64,000 bases of DNA from Pleurotus djamor (lineage: Eukaryota > Basidiomycota > Agaricomycetes > Agaricales > Pleurotaceae), in NCBI GenBank assembly GCA_029747585.1, contig JAPEVF010000222.1, positions 1 through 64,000 on the forward strand. Direction: 5' to 3'. A program made the translations under genes and the position numbers. The notes under the pieces are model-generated. The model was not told the DNA's origin. It saw only the letters and a program-made list of their open reading frames with translations, and ran no database searches. Positions 39,799 to 51,220 of the stretch are shown one piece after another. The stretch's first letter is position 1, and every line of letters begins with the position of its first letter.

Positions 39799-40558
39799 TT
39801 GTTGATTGGAGGACTTTCTTGTCATGTCAGTGATTCCCATTGGGTTGCAACAGCTGGATGTATATACATAGTTGACAAACAGAACATCATCTTGGAAGTG
39901 TAAGTGTCATGTGTGTTTGAGCACTGACTTAGTTGGATGCTGGGGCCGGGATGAGATTCATCAGAAGGCACACACACAATGTGCAAGGTACCAAAGATGC
40001 ACCAGTTGAGGGAGAACTTGTTGCCAAGTCCTCACAGCTGGTGTTGGGACCAAACCTGCTCCTCTCCTTGAATCCCCAAAAGCAATGGTAACCATTTCGC
40101 CAACCCTTCTCATTCTGGTGACGTCGCCCTTCTCCAGTTCGTGGGAAGCATCGGGCGTGGGGTAGGGGTTGAAAAAGGTTACGACGTCGTGCCTGGAACA
40201 AACGCAGTGATGACGAAGACTTGTTAGTGTGGGCCACCGCGGCGCGTGGCATGTACGGGTCCGAGTCGCAACTCCTCCCGCCTGCCAAGTCTGAGACTTG
40301 GTCCTTTCTAGGTACCCGGTACATTGCAGCCAGGAGACAGGCCGTCCGGCGACGCAGCTGGATGGGGAGACAAAAGGTCCTGGTACAGTGGTAAGTCGCG
40401 CGAGGGAATGGTGGTGGTGGTGTAGTGTTCAAAAGTTGTGCATAAAGTTATCGAACTTAAATTACATATCAGTAGCTAAGCAAAGGGTATGCCGTTTGAG
40501 TCAATGCCTACGGGGATAATGGGTCGGCTGTGGATGGTTTAGCAATTCAGAAACTTAG
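39799..40558. other. intergenic, nothing recognised
   Basis: Downstream region of the Cys-cluster gene. A 167-codon minus frame (39929-40432) is Pro/Arg/Cys-rich without family signal and is not called. Confidence 0.4.
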
Positions 40559-40599
40559 TTGGATCACTTTCAAAGCGAACGGAATGGATACAAACATAA

Positions 40600-41720
40600 A
40601 TACCTAGTTTGACTTTCTCCAAAATCGGCCAAACCATCAGCCTCAAATATCTCCGCAACCGCTGGATGGGTTGGTTATCCCTTGTAGTATGCTGTTTGCG
40701 ACGTTCACGCGATGCTTCGGCGCGTATAGAATCAATGTCGAAGTCGAAATTACAAGGTGTGTGTGTTCCGGGGTACAAGGAGGAGGGGGTATGAAAGGGG
40801 GCCGTTCAATTGAAGGACGACAGCGTCGATGGCTTTTCTGTAGGTGGCTAAGAGGTATGGTAGGCTGATTCTAACGTTTAAGAAGCGATAGGAACGGAAA
40901 GAAACGTACCGTCGTCAAGTTTTCCCAGAACCGCCCAAACCTTCGGCCTCAATTATCTCTTCAGCACATCAATAGTACGTCTATTCCTTCCTGGGTTATG
41001 TTCGCGTCGTGCTAACACTGCTCTAGCATGTACGATAGCGCCGCCGAAGGCGGGGATCGAAGTTGTGCCTTGGGTGGTATCAGGAAAGGGTAGGCTGGCA
41101 GGACACCTCCAGAGCCACCTCCACCGTCCATCCCAGAGCGGCGATGCATTCCTAGGACCGCCAGTAAGTCATTCCCACCCTTTCTAGACACAGAAATCTG
41201 CAGGAAAACTCACCGCGTTCAAGTTCCTCCATAGCCGGCCCCAGCAACCGCCTCAAATAGCTCCCCAGCGGCGGATCGTTCCACCCTTATCTTTTGCTAT
41301 GCTTTATTTGTATTAATTATCGTCCTCCAGCGCATATTTTCGGCGCTCGAATCGTCGATTTCGGATGTGGTGGTTCCGGGGGTACCAGCGGGATGGGTAT
41401 GATAGAATGGAGTCGGAGGACTCTAGTACCGTCGGCTACGTATATCCAAAAGCAAAAGTAAGTGATCTATGACGTTTTGAGAGCGATAGAATAGCAGGAA
41501 AACTTACTGCTTGCTTTTTTCTCCTGAGCCGGCTCAACCAACCAATTCGGAAATCTTGCCGAAAACGACACCGTTCGTCTCTGTTACTTGAGGTAATTGT
41601 TCGTATGTACGTAGTGCTTCCTTAGTGCCTGTACTCGACCCTTGGATCATAGCTTTCGGGAGGTTGGGTCTCCGGGGGTAGGAGGAGGAGGAGGTACGAC
41701 GGTTTTTATCGGTCAGAAGT
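40600..41720 (-). repeat. four decayed tandem copies of a ~300-bp coding-like unit
   Basis: On the minus strand, units recur with anchor points near 41672, 41375, 41072 and 40768, spacings about 297, 303 and 304 bp. Each starts with a Pro-Gly-Thr-type stretch (plus strand TTCCGGGGGTACC and variants) and ends with an amphipathic helix followed by a donor-like GTAMGT. Unit 1 reads IQRLRRYLRLMVWPILEKVK, unit 2 VLKRxLRPKVWAVLGKL with a stop at x, unit 3 PPLGSYLRRLLGPAMEELE in a shifted frame. Frames are broken between and within units, so this looks like the remains of a gene with duplicated exons. The family is not recognised. Confidence 0.55.
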
Positions 41721-42399
41721 CCAAAACGTCGAATTGAACGTGTGAATCACGATGAAACATCGTGAATCATCATGAAACATCGTGAACGACAATGATCACT
41801 GGTGAAAAGTAGTGAAGTTCATGAAGTACGGTGACGATTGAGCTCGTCATTGATGATCACGACCCCCCTTGAATCATCGGAAAAAACTCCTATGTAGATA
41901 GGCAATAAAAAGGACGAAGATTTTATTAGCCATCTAAAATAATAAAAAATTCGAAAATACAAATCTACTTATACTTACTTTCATCGTTTCCTCGCCATTT
42001 CCCCCTCCTTCATCTCCTCACCATCACGGAGCCTCTGCCTATGCTTCCTCCGCGCAATCGCGGTTGCGACGCATCAAAGAGGCCGGCCCCTAATCACTCC
42101 CTATTTGTCCCTCCTTGACGCATCTTCTAGGAGCCCGCGCAGACGCACCAACGGTGCACCGTTTGCTCCCACACACATCTTCAACACAAAGTCACGCACG
42201 GAAGCGTTCTATGACGCGTCCCGAGTTCCCCGAGGTGGTAAAGATCACGGTGGTTCACGATGAATCATTGTGAACCAGGACAGATCACGGGAGTTCACGA
42301 GACATCACGGACAATCATCGATGATCACGATGATTCACCGTGATAACGCGTGATTCACGATGAAAAAGGTAGTTCTCATGACTTTTGACCGATAAAAAC
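41702..42399. mobile_element. inverted-repeat element rich in TCACGATG palindromes
   Basis: The ends carry the inverted pair GTTTTTATCGGTCAGAAGTC (41702 onward) and its near-exact complement ending at 42399. Inside each end are 100-150 bp of short interlaced palindromic words (TCACGATGA, TCATCGTGA, CATCGTGAATC) in inverted order. The AT-rich middle has no frame longer than about 60 codons. This layout fits a non-autonomous DNA transposon with subterminal repeats. No target duplication was found, so the exact limits and superfamily are open. Confidence 0.6.
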
Positions 42400-42469
42400 A
42401 CTCATACTGGCAGCCACTCTCCATCTTGCGCAACATACGATCCGAACCCTATCCATAACACACAATGAT

Positions 42470-42935
42470 AAATGGGGAGATACGTTGCAAACGCTCACCA
42501 AAATCATGCAGGACTTGCCTGCAAAATACAAAAACCTCCGAAAACTAGGGCTACTCAGGCTGACAGCGGTGCAAGTTGATACGCCCTCTCAAGACATACC
42601 TCGAGCTCTACCTTGCCTTCTTCGTCTCTGATTTCCTTCACTATAGCCTCGAATACATGACAATCCGAGACTGGGCCAACGGTGCCATTCAGTTCTTTAT
42701 TCTTCAAGCTGTGGCAATCCACCTCGAAGACATAGTGATCGCATTTGCTTCATCTAGGTTAGGATTCAAGCAGAACAAGATGTGGGAGGTTATTGGGTAT
42801 ATCTGGATTTTGCAATGGTTCGGTTGGTCGCTCCCAATGCGACTTGAGCCTCCAATTAGCTGGGGCGCCGTAGACAACGTGGCGAGGGTTGGGCGAGGGT
42901 ACGGGTTGTCGAGACCGTGTGTTTGTATGCTTTAG
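42470..42935 (+). pseudogene. 3' fragment of a wax-synthase-like MBOAT acyltransferase
   Basis: The plus frame reads RPLKTYLELYLAFFVSDFLH, then DWANGAIQFFILQAVAIHLE, GFKQNKMWEVIGYIWILQW and FGWSLPMRL, ending at 42935. This is the C-terminal membrane block of fungal wax-synthase-like MBOAT proteins, including the His of the F.(S/..)..H element. A full enzyme has 300-400 residues; only about 120 remain. The element at 41702-42399 and the decayed exon array occupy the place of the missing 5' part. A possible WGDTLQTLTK remnant at 42477 lies in a different frame. Read as a truncated pseudogene. Confidence 0.65.
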
Positions 42936-43449
42936 AACACTGTCCACTTGTGTAATTTATGTACCTATCGTTGCTCGCTGTACGGGAATGACACAGCAAC
43001 CAACCTTTTCAATAGGATCGCTTCCACAATGACGCCTGCAAGGCTTCTGCAGAGAATCGTGCCTGAATAGAATACGGGGTGCTAGTATAAAGGAGTGGAG
43101 GTGTCGTCCTACAACTAACACGGCCAAATCGCGCTTTCGAAACCACGCTCGCGGAACGGGAATCCAGCGGAGCTATCGATCAATACTTTCAAGTCAAAGT
43201 CATACATCCTTAACGGAGGCGGGTGGGTAGTTACTGGTACAACACACTAACCGAACGCGGCTGATTGATTTTACTGAAAACAGCGGAACATAGTAACGAT
43301 TATGCAGAGTCTGGCTCTACATAGCGACAACACGTAGCGTAAAAGGCGTGATAACAATAGCATAATGACGAAAGCTAACTGACGAATGACTCGATACCCA
43401 TAAGAATCCGCAGTATATATCCAGGCTGAGATAAGTAAGAGAGGTCAGT
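42936..43449. other. intergenic, nothing recognised
   Basis: Spacer between the MBOAT fragment and the kinase fragment, which converge on it with their 3' ends. No frame of interest. Confidence 0.4.
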
Positions 43450-44012
43450 TTACGAAGGTGTAGGTATAGCTGGAACGCGCGTGGCCATGTAGATTGCGCG
43501 CCTTGCGAAATGCCCGATGGACCGAACGACGCCGACAACGTATATTTCATCAGCCTTGACAACACGCGAACGAAGTTTCCAAGAACTGAGACCTTTGCGT
43601 ATTTTCTCGAAACGCTCGACAACTTCGTCCATTGTGGGCCGTTTGGAAGGATCCGGGTTCGTCATATCCGCAACGAGGGGCTTCATGAAATTGAAACCTA
43701 GCTTCCTATGATCATGTTGGGTACCCTGGAGGTTTGTATGAGGGAACCAGGAAAAGCGAAAGAGGCGACGAAATCATACCTCCGTGAATTCTTCCCTGAT
43801 CAGGTTGCCAGCAGTGTAAACATCTGTAGGAAATGGATCGCAAGCGTCCATCGTTGCAAACTCAGGGACCGTTTTGTCGCCGCCAACGATGACATCCTCC
43901 AGCGGCGGCCGGTCCTCTGGGCGATATTTACGAGACAAGCCAAAGTCTGCCAAGTAGTAACGGACCGGCATAGATGTGCGAGTGTGGTGTCGTGGTCTAC
44001 CACTNATATCTA
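43450..44012 (-). pseudogene. 3' fragment of a protein-kinase-like gene
   Basis: Minus-strand exon from about 44012 reads SGRPRHHTRTSMPVRYYLAD followed by FGLSRKY: the metal-binding ADFG of a kinase C-lobe. It continues GGDKTVPEFATMDACDPFPT DVY and an intron (about 43782-43730), then GFNFMKPLVADMTNPDPSKR PTMDEVVERF, a kinase subdomain XI pattern, ending at 43450. The N-lobe (glycine loop, VAIK lysine) and the catalytic HRD are absent. Upstream sequence at once becomes RRP12 on the other strand. This agaric-specific kinase-like family often has dozens of members. Either a rearrangement fragment or one side of an assembly misjoin. Confidence 0.75.
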
Positions 44013-44036
44013 GCTGTGACGTTTCCCTTCCTACAG

Positions 44037-45441
44037 TCAAGGCCAGCGTTGAAGAGTATATGACTATGATCGCTGGTGGTCTTGCTGGATCAACGCCCCA
44101 TATGATCAGTGCCACCATCACCGCCATATCTCGGCTGTTGTTCGAATTCAAAGGTGAGTTCATCCTTTTGCTCTCAGGTTCTGGTACAAGTATACTAACC
44201 GATCAATCGTATAGACTCAATTTCTGCGAACATGCAGACTGAGATCTTGATGACGATACTTGTTTTCTTAACTTCAGCCAATCGCGAGATCGTTAAGTCC
44301 GCGCTAGGATTCGTGAAACTCGCGGTACATACCCTACCTCTTGAAGTGCTGCAGCCGCACCTGAAAGACCTGGTACAACACCTCCTTGCTTGGTCCCACG
44401 ACCATAAAAACCACTTCAAAGTTAAAACGCGACACATCTTCGAACGTATGATCAGAAGATTTGGGTGGGAGGCGGTCTACGCGTGCACAGACGGAGAGGA
44501 TGCATCCAAAGTTCTAGTGAACATCAAAAAGAGGAAAGATCGTGCGAAGCGCAAGAAAGCCAACAGGGAACAAGAGAATCCTGATGATGAGGTAGGTTTA
44601 CCATACCGAATCTCTTCGTCCGCTTATGCCTTGCTGACTTCATGATGATCAGCCCCCCTCGGCTGCTCAACCATCCACGGGGGCGGCTTTCGAAGACGTC
44701 CTTTATGGAAGCGAGAGTGAGCTATCAGACAGCGATGAGGAGGATGGTCCCTCCAACAACAACAACGAGAAAGATACGAAGGCTCGCGGCGCTCGTTTGC
44801 GTGTGGACGATGATGAACCGTTGGATCTGCTTTCCGGTGCTGCTTCAAGAATAACGAGTTGAGCAATCAACTTCTTTGAATGGAGTATCACCCCCCTAAC
44901 TGGTAAATCAGATACAAACAACCGACGACGCCGTCCTGGCGAAGATGCTTCACGGTTCAACACCAACGAAGCTGGGAAGCTGGTACTTGAATCGAGTGAT
45001 TCAGAGGCTGAAGATGAACAACAAGGAGAAGATGTTGTCGGAACAGCATATTACGAAGGTCTCACTTCGGTGGATGGCTTCACCCGCGGTCCTCGAGGGC
45101 AAGTGAAGTTCAATAAGGACACGAAGAAGCGAAGAAGAGACAATGCGAATCGAGATGAAGATGTTGAAATGGAAGATGCTGCCCCTCAAGCCAAATCGCC
45201 GAAACTTAAGAAAAANGTCAGACGCTAAGCTTGGGCATGAGTTCAAAGCAAAAGTGCGTCTTTCCAGCATCATATAAGTTTCCGACCGATCCTGATACCT
45301 TGTTTGTGTTTTCAGAAAGCCGGTGGCGATGTCAAAAAGGGTGGTGTCGATCCATACGCGTATTTGACACTCTCCCAGGCGGCAAAGAAAGGTCAACGGG
45401 GTCGTGCTAGCATTGGTATCGCAGGTAAAAGAACAAAATAA
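44037..45441 (+). CDS. RRP12: RRP12, C-terminal part only (5' truncated)
   Basis: Karyopherin-like HEAT-repeat factor needed for export of both pre-ribosomal subunits. The window holds only its last ~430 residues. After a splice acceptor (CCTACAG, 44031-44036) the exon reads KASVEEYMTMIAGGLAGSTP, then ILVFLTSANREIVKSALGFV and HFKVKTRHIFERMIRRFGWE, all conserved near the end of the RRP12 repeat array. An acidic/basic tail follows and the ending GGDVKKGGVDPYAYLTLSQA...GIAGKRTK stops at 45441. An N at about 45216 after an A-run must be dropped to keep the frame (KKKSDAKLGHEF). The ~800 N-terminal residues expected for the family are missing, replaced by a kinase fragment on the other strand. RRP12 is essential in yeast, so an intact copy should exist elsewhere or the contig is misjoined here. 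Confidence 0.85.
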
Positions 45442-45483
45442 TTGATCCAGCTCATTGCTAGATTTTTTCGATTCCTTCTTGTA

Positions 45484-46479
45484 TTAACCATACAACGTCT
45501 GGTCATGCGGTGCCCCAAACAGTCCTTGTTTCCAGCTATCCGGAACTCTCCAGTTCATCCGTTCATCCACATCGAGTATTTTTGAGATGGCACTGGCGAA
45601 CATGTGAGCGTCGCCCTGATTATCGCCTTCTTGTACGAATTGCAGCAAGGCTGCAACAGGTATCGACGACCCGTCAGGGATTGAGGCGAGTATTCGTCGG
45701 GTCAAACCACCGCCTGGGATGAAAGGTATTGCCGATTCCTTGGAGATGCCTGTTGGATAATGAGCACCGGAAAACGTGTATTCCGGAATGTGTAGTTTTT
45801 GAAGATTAGAAAGTGGTCCAAGTATGGTTTGGGTTGAGCTCTGTGGTTGGATGTAGTACAGCGGCGTCCTGATCCCCAAGTGTCAGAAGAAAGAAGCACA
45901 CTAAAGCGCAACTCATGACTGACATCATCTGTGCATCTGTGCGGTTAGACATGTCGACGCCCGACAAAAAGAGGGTAGACTGGACGCCAGAAGTTTCAAT
46001 GAAGCGGAAGAGTTCGTCGATGAACGCTTGCTTTTTCGTCTGCGTGCGAAACTGTCAAGTGATTATTAGAGCCAAATCAACAGAGTCTACCTTCAAGACA
46101 GGAGATCGCTGCTGTATAATGATTATGTTTGAATCCTGCAGACCAAAAACTAACACCGGTTAATTCAACTTAAGTGACGGATGCGTTGAAGATGGTGATA
46201 TGGAGAACGCACGTTCTAAAGGGGTGGTTATACCATCAATCCCCCCATCTCTTGAGCCAACAGCGGGGACAAAGTACTGGGAATCGAAAACACCGAGGAG
46301 GCGTAGCCCTAACGAAGTGATCAGAAGGTCGACCGCGAGCTGGGGGAGATTGGCGGTTGATACGACCGGCTGCCACTCTGTGTTAGTAATTAATTGACTC
46401 CAGTGAATGTGGTACGAACGATGACGAGGGTCTTCCCGCCGAAGTCGAAATCGGAGTCAGTTGGATGGAAGAATGGCAT
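45484..46479 (-). CDS. PBA2: proteasome assembly chaperone 2 (PAC2/PBA2 type)
   Basis: Partner of PAC1 in the heterodimer that guides assembly of the 20S proteasome alpha ring. Starts at 46479 with MPFFHPTDSDFDFGGKTLVI, then QPVVSTANLPQLAVDLLI, LLGVFDSQYFVPAVGS and, after introns, KKQAFIDELFRFIETSGVQS TLFLSGVDMSNRTDAQM. The last exon (RTPLYYIQPQSSTQ ... GGGLTRRILASIPDG ... VDERMNWRVPDSWKQGLFGA) ends at 45484. The PAC2 order, with the FIPGGGLTR segment and a W.VP.SW..LFG C-terminus, is clear. It ends 43 bp from the RRP12 stop (convergent) and starts 104 bp from MON1 (divergent). Confidence 0.85.
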
Positions 46480-46582
46480 ATTCAATTCAGGATGTAGATA
46501 ACCAATGCGCTAAGCGCGCGAGGTCCATAGCGTTAGGCGCTCAAGGTTATTTGGCCCGTCGCGCTGTTGTCGCGTCTGTGTC
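46480..46582. promoter_or_regulatory. 104-bp divergent promoter of PBA2 and MON1
   Basis: The whole interval between the two start codons must hold both 5' leaders and core promoters. No strong TATA box is seen; the sequence includes GCGCTAAGCGCGCG near 46508. Shared control of the two genes is inference. Confidence 0.5.
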
Positions 46583-48937
46583 ATGGCGAACACTCCTCGC
46601 TCTCGGACACCGTCTAGAGCCAATACACCTGTCTTAGGGCGCTCCGTCTCTTCACGCATTATCGTTCCAACACTGAGACACTCATCTTCGAAAGCGACGA
46701 TCACCCCCTCTGTCAGCACCGACAGTTCTCCTCCCCTCCCTGGCCATGTACCCAACCACATCCTCGATAGCGCCGCTTCTTCCGTGCTGGACCTTGATAT
46801 GAACGAAGGGATACTACTACAAGATGCTGATGCTGACGTAGATGCTGCGGAGGGAGATGAAGTCCATGTTATGGGGAGCTTGGATACGACAGCAGGAAGC
46901 GAGGACTCCAAGCAGTCCCTTAGGGAGCAGCTACGGAAAACACTGAATCACAAACAGCCTATCCAAGGTCCGTGTCTCGTTGCTTGTACTGCTTTCCTTA
47001 TATTCCAGTTACGATAACCTCTTCCCTCTAGACCTACCTTCCCCTCGACCGAAGATGGACACAATATCGCATGCTACTTGTATGTGGTACTCGTTTGGAT
47101 ACCTGACTTTTTTCTCAATGAATTTCTGCAGCCCACCGCTATACCCCTAGAGAATACTACGTACTGACCGATGCCGGCAAGCCTGTATTTGTTAGGTGCG
47201 TCTAACATAACATCCCCCTTCGATACGCCCTTACAGCTTGTTATAGTCGACCGGACGACTCCAACAACGGTCACTTAACGTCAATAATAGGAATAATGCA
47301 AGCCCTTGTATCTGTATTTATAGACGAAGGCGACAAGCTACGATGTATCAACACACCCACTTCACGGATCACCTTCCTCATTCGCTCTCCATTATATTAT
47401 GTTTGCTACTCGGATTGGGGCGAACCAGAATCAGTCGTATGCACCCTCACCGCCTTCTGCTTCATTACACTCACACTCATGAAGATAGACTCGATCTCAT
47501 TTAGAATACCTTCATCTTCAAATTATAAGCATCGTCACTGCTTCGCATCTCCGCAGGCTCTTTGAGCGACGAGGAAATTTTGACTTGCGGCGATTGCTAG
47601 ATGGTTAGGTCCTTTGCACCCTGAGGAAGTCTTCCACTGACTTTTGGCGCAGGCGCCGAATCGTTTTTGACTTCAATCCTGAGTAGACTGGAATTTGACT
47701 TGGCCATTAGTACATCGTCACTCTTATGCCTCAAGCTGGACCAGCCCCTTCGCAAACGTGCTGCTGACTGCCTCATACCGACAAGCAAGATGAAGGTGGG
47801 CTCTCTCATGATGTTGATTGTTGCGTGCTAATTTAAGGTAACCCAGGATGTGCTCTACGTTTTCTTAGTCGCCAACGGTCGCGTAGTCACTCTGTTGCGG
47901 CCGAAGAAACACTCAATACACCCGGCAGGTATGTCGCTCCAGTCTCCTCTCTTTCTCCTCCACGCGACTGAGGTCGCGCAGACATACATATCTTGCTTAA
48001 CACCATTTACAACCCCTCAATCATCCATTCACCCGCCACCACATCGTGTGTTCCCATATGCTTGCCCAAATTTAATCCATCCGGTTTCATGAATGCATAC
48101 ATATCTTTCCTGCGAAAGCCTGAGGATAGCGAAAGCAAGGAAACGACTTCCGGTGACGATCCCGAGGCTCCATTCGCCGCCAGTGATCCAACCACAATAC
48201 CTGCCGTCGGAGAAGCTCAAGATACCCCAGTGCCATTCCCGACCGACGAGGTTAAAGATAAGAAGGATGAGATCACCGTAGCCCTTGTTTGCATCAACGG
48301 GGCTGGTGAGTTCGATGCCATTCAGAGCTGGTGCGAGTCCGTATCACAGGTTTGGCTATCCCCTGTGGCAAAGAAACCACCAGCTGACCCCTTTGCACAG
48401 AAATTGGAGAAGGATGGCATCCTGAAAGGGATCGTATCTGCGATCGAAGCCGGGAAGACTGACTATACAGTTGGTGAACTGTCAATCCCTGGACTTCGGC
48501 ACTTCATCTACAAGTCTCGTGGTCAAGTTCAAGTCACATCTCCTGTATTTGAGGAACCTTACAACAACGCAATGGACCAAAGGCGGTGAGTGGCTCGGCC
48601 GTTGTCACTTGTCAGTGATCCTCAACCTTATCTACAGGCTCATTACACTGTATCAAGTACTCCATGACGCCATCCATGCCAAGTCAGGCCAACGTGAAAT
48701 GCTGAAACTTCAATATATCAAGACTGAAAAGGAGAGCGTCCTGGGCTGGGTATGTATCTCCTCTGGCAAAGCAAATCAGTGCTCATAAGGACGTAGATCA
48801 CGCAACCTTTCGAACTCTACATCAGCCTATCTCCGATGCTCCCAAAGAGTGCAGCAATTGGTGCCGCGAATTCAGTAGTGCGATGGGTCAAGAAAGAGGA
48901 AAGTCGCCTGTTTCTCCGAGATGCCCCAGTGTTTTGA
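46583..48937 (+). CDS. MON1: vacuolar fusion protein MON1
   Basis: Subunit of the Mon1-Ccz1 complex that activates Rab7/Ypt7 on late endosomes, vacuoles and autophagosomes. A Ser/Pro-rich acidic N-terminus (MANTPRSRTPSRANTPVLG) precedes the first longin-like domain, HRYTPREYYVLTDAGKPVF, then RPDDSNNGHLTSIIGIMQAL, FIDEGDKLRCINT and IRSPLYYVCYSDWGEPESV. After introns come LFERRGNFDLRRLLDG and DLAISTSSLLCLKLDQPLRK. Later: DVLYVFLVANGRVVTLLRPK, LLLNTIYNP, CLPKFNPSGFMNAYISFL and IYKSRGQVQVTSP. The end is GWITQPFELYISLSPMLPKS and DAPVF at 48937. All blocks of the family are present in order, so the gene is complete. A low-complexity acidic loop (about 48110-48270) interrupts the third domain. Confidence 0.92.
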
Positions 48938-49194
48938 ACCGTTGTATCGATCACCACGCTTGTATGTACTCGACTATCGATTGCGTGGGTGTTTCACGAG
49001 AATGCAGAGTGCCTTTGCGGACTTTTCGGCGTGGGACCATAGTCGCGATCGCGGATCACTTTCCCAACGTCATCCGATCAGTGCCCACATTTCCATCACG
49101 CGTCGCCCTAGGTAACTCGAAGCCATCGAGGACGCTATATATAAGCTATGGTTACCTAAACTTCATCTATCGTACACCTTTCATCCTTCCCCCC

Positions 49195-51220
49195 ATGTCC
49201 AAGCAGCTCCTCGACACCCCCAGCAAACACCCTTTCTCCGTGGCCGCCATCGCTGACAATAGCTGGAATACCGTAAGAGAAATTGTATTTCGGACAGGAT
49301 GGGGCCCGATGACGAGGTTGGCAGAATCAGTCGTCGTTGCGTAAGTCCTTCAACTTGACTTGCCGTTTTTCGCGCCGCTGACGCCCTGTCTCAGACTTAT
49401 GAACAGGATTCAAGTGGGGGAGCTCAGAATCTTAACATTATCTCACATATACCACTTTCGAGGCCCGGCATCCGATGCGGCCAGCGGCGCACCGCTGAAG
49501 GCTGAGCTACGCGTAATCAACGATGTATTCTGGGTTCGTCTGTGTGCAATGGGGGACTTGGGCTTTGCAGAAGCTTATATGTATGGAGACGTCGAGTGTG
49601 ACGACCTCGTCTCTCTTTTCCTGGTGATATATGTTCAATCAACGTGCTCCTCGGAACGTTCTCACACACTCACTCTACAGATTTTCTTGGCAAACAGGGA
49701 GACTTTGGCGAACATGGACTCCAGACTCTCCTACTTCTTCACCCTTCCACAGAAGCTGACATCGTGGCGTTTCCTCAATACGATTGGTAACTCGCAATCG
49801 AATATCTCCGCACATTACGATATATCTAACGAAATGTTCGCCGGTATGTGCACACACAGCTTCGGCTACCCCAACATAAGTACTCATTCGCTTCCGTCGT
49901 AGGGTTTCTTTCCCAGGATATGACATATAGCTGCGCCATCTTCGAGGACCTGGATGGTGACTTGAAACGCGGCGTTAACCCAGCCCAGTGGAGCGGTGGT
50001 CAAGGTTTGATGCGTATTTCCGACGACAAGATGTTGCAACGAAACGCCGTCCATCAAGATGTCAAAGAAGATGAAGAATTACACGAAGCACAGTTGCGCA
50101 AGCTTCGTCATATTCTCAACAAAGCCAATATTCTCCCGGGCCACAGAGTTCTAGAAATCGGATCTGGTTGGGGCTCTATGGCAATGCTCATCGCACAAAC
50201 CGTTGAGAACACGACGGTTGATACCATCACTCTGTCAGTACAACAAATGCAGTTGGCACAATCTCGGATAGCAGACGCTGGTTTGGAGGACAGAATCCAC
50301 GTCCACCTCATGGACTATCGAAACATGCCCCCAGACTGGCAGGGGGCGTTCGATCGAGTGATAAGTATCGAAATGATCGAGGCAGTTGGCTTTGAATACC
50401 TTGAAAAGTACTGGGAAGTAATCGACTTTGCCATGAGGCGTGATGGTGGTGTCGGCGTCTTTCAGGTCATTACTATCCCGGAACCTAGTAAGTTACCCTC
50501 TCCTCCAGAACTGCCGCCCAGTCGCATAATCGATATCCATAGGATTCGAGAGATATCTCCGAGAAATTGACTTTATTCGGAAATGGGTGAGCCGATTCGA
50601 ATATCTACTCTATGTCTTCGTCGATATTAACCTTCACCTCAGAGTGAGTGACCGCCAAAGCTCGTCCTGTATCGGTTTCTCATGTCTTTTAGTCTTTCCT
50701 GGTGGTATCCTTCCGACCCTCACACTTCTGCTGCAGACCATGGAGCGCGGAGCGTCAGGGCGTTTGATCGTCGACTCGGTTTCTAACATCGGTCCCCATT
50801 ACGCCCGGACTCTCAGAGAGTGGAGAAGACGATTCTTGGATAACTTTGAAGAAGTCGTTGTGCCGTCCCTGTGCAAAGAATATCCAGACGTAATGAGCGG
50901 AAAGAACGGTCGTGCTGAAATCGAGGTTTTCAAGCGTAAATGGCTTTGTGAGTAATTGGTCTACCTTCCCCTCCTCTGGATGAAATACTTATGTTGCAAT
51001 ATCTCACAGACTACTAGTGCGTCGTATTTTTTCTCTCCGTGGTCTTAGCGTTCTAAAGGTCTATTTCAGCTGCTACTGTGAAGTGGGATTTACGTCCCGT
51101 ACGCTTGGAGGTGAGTATCCCCCAATCTATTTACGCTGATTTTCTAATCAAATTTGAAGACCACATCATCACTGTAACCAGAGAGGGATCTAGAGACTAT
51201 GGATGCAATGTTTACGAGTA
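49195..51220 (+). CDS. cyclopropane-fatty-acyl-phospholipid synthase family methyltransferase
   Basis: SAM-dependent enzyme that adds a methylene bridge (or methyl group) to acyl chains of lipids. The ATG at 49195 (MSKQLLDTPSKHPFSVAAIA) leads to the N-terminal lipid domain RIQVGELRILTLSHIYHFRG, MGDLGFAEAYMYGDVECDDL. Then come the hallmark NISAHYDISNEMFAG and FLSQDMTYSCAIF, with the SAM loop VLEIGSGWGSMAMLIAQ at 50150. ITLSVQQMQLAQSRI, DRVISIEMIEAVGFEY and FPGGILPTLTLLLQT follow, and the tail YCEVGFTSRTLGDHIITVTR ends at 51220. Several short introns; the gene appears complete. Fungal sphingolipid C9-methyltransferases are related but have added membrane helices, which are not evident here, so a soluble CFA-type enzyme is favoured. 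Confidence 0.88.

Noticed and set aside
39929..40432. 167-codon minus-strand frame
   Set aside because: Pro/Arg/Cys-rich without motif; biased composition probably from GC-rich sequence.
41702..42399. Helitron or LTR retroelement
   Set aside because: The ends are inverted rather than direct repeats, and no CTRR end with hairpin, reverse transcriptase or integrase frame is present.
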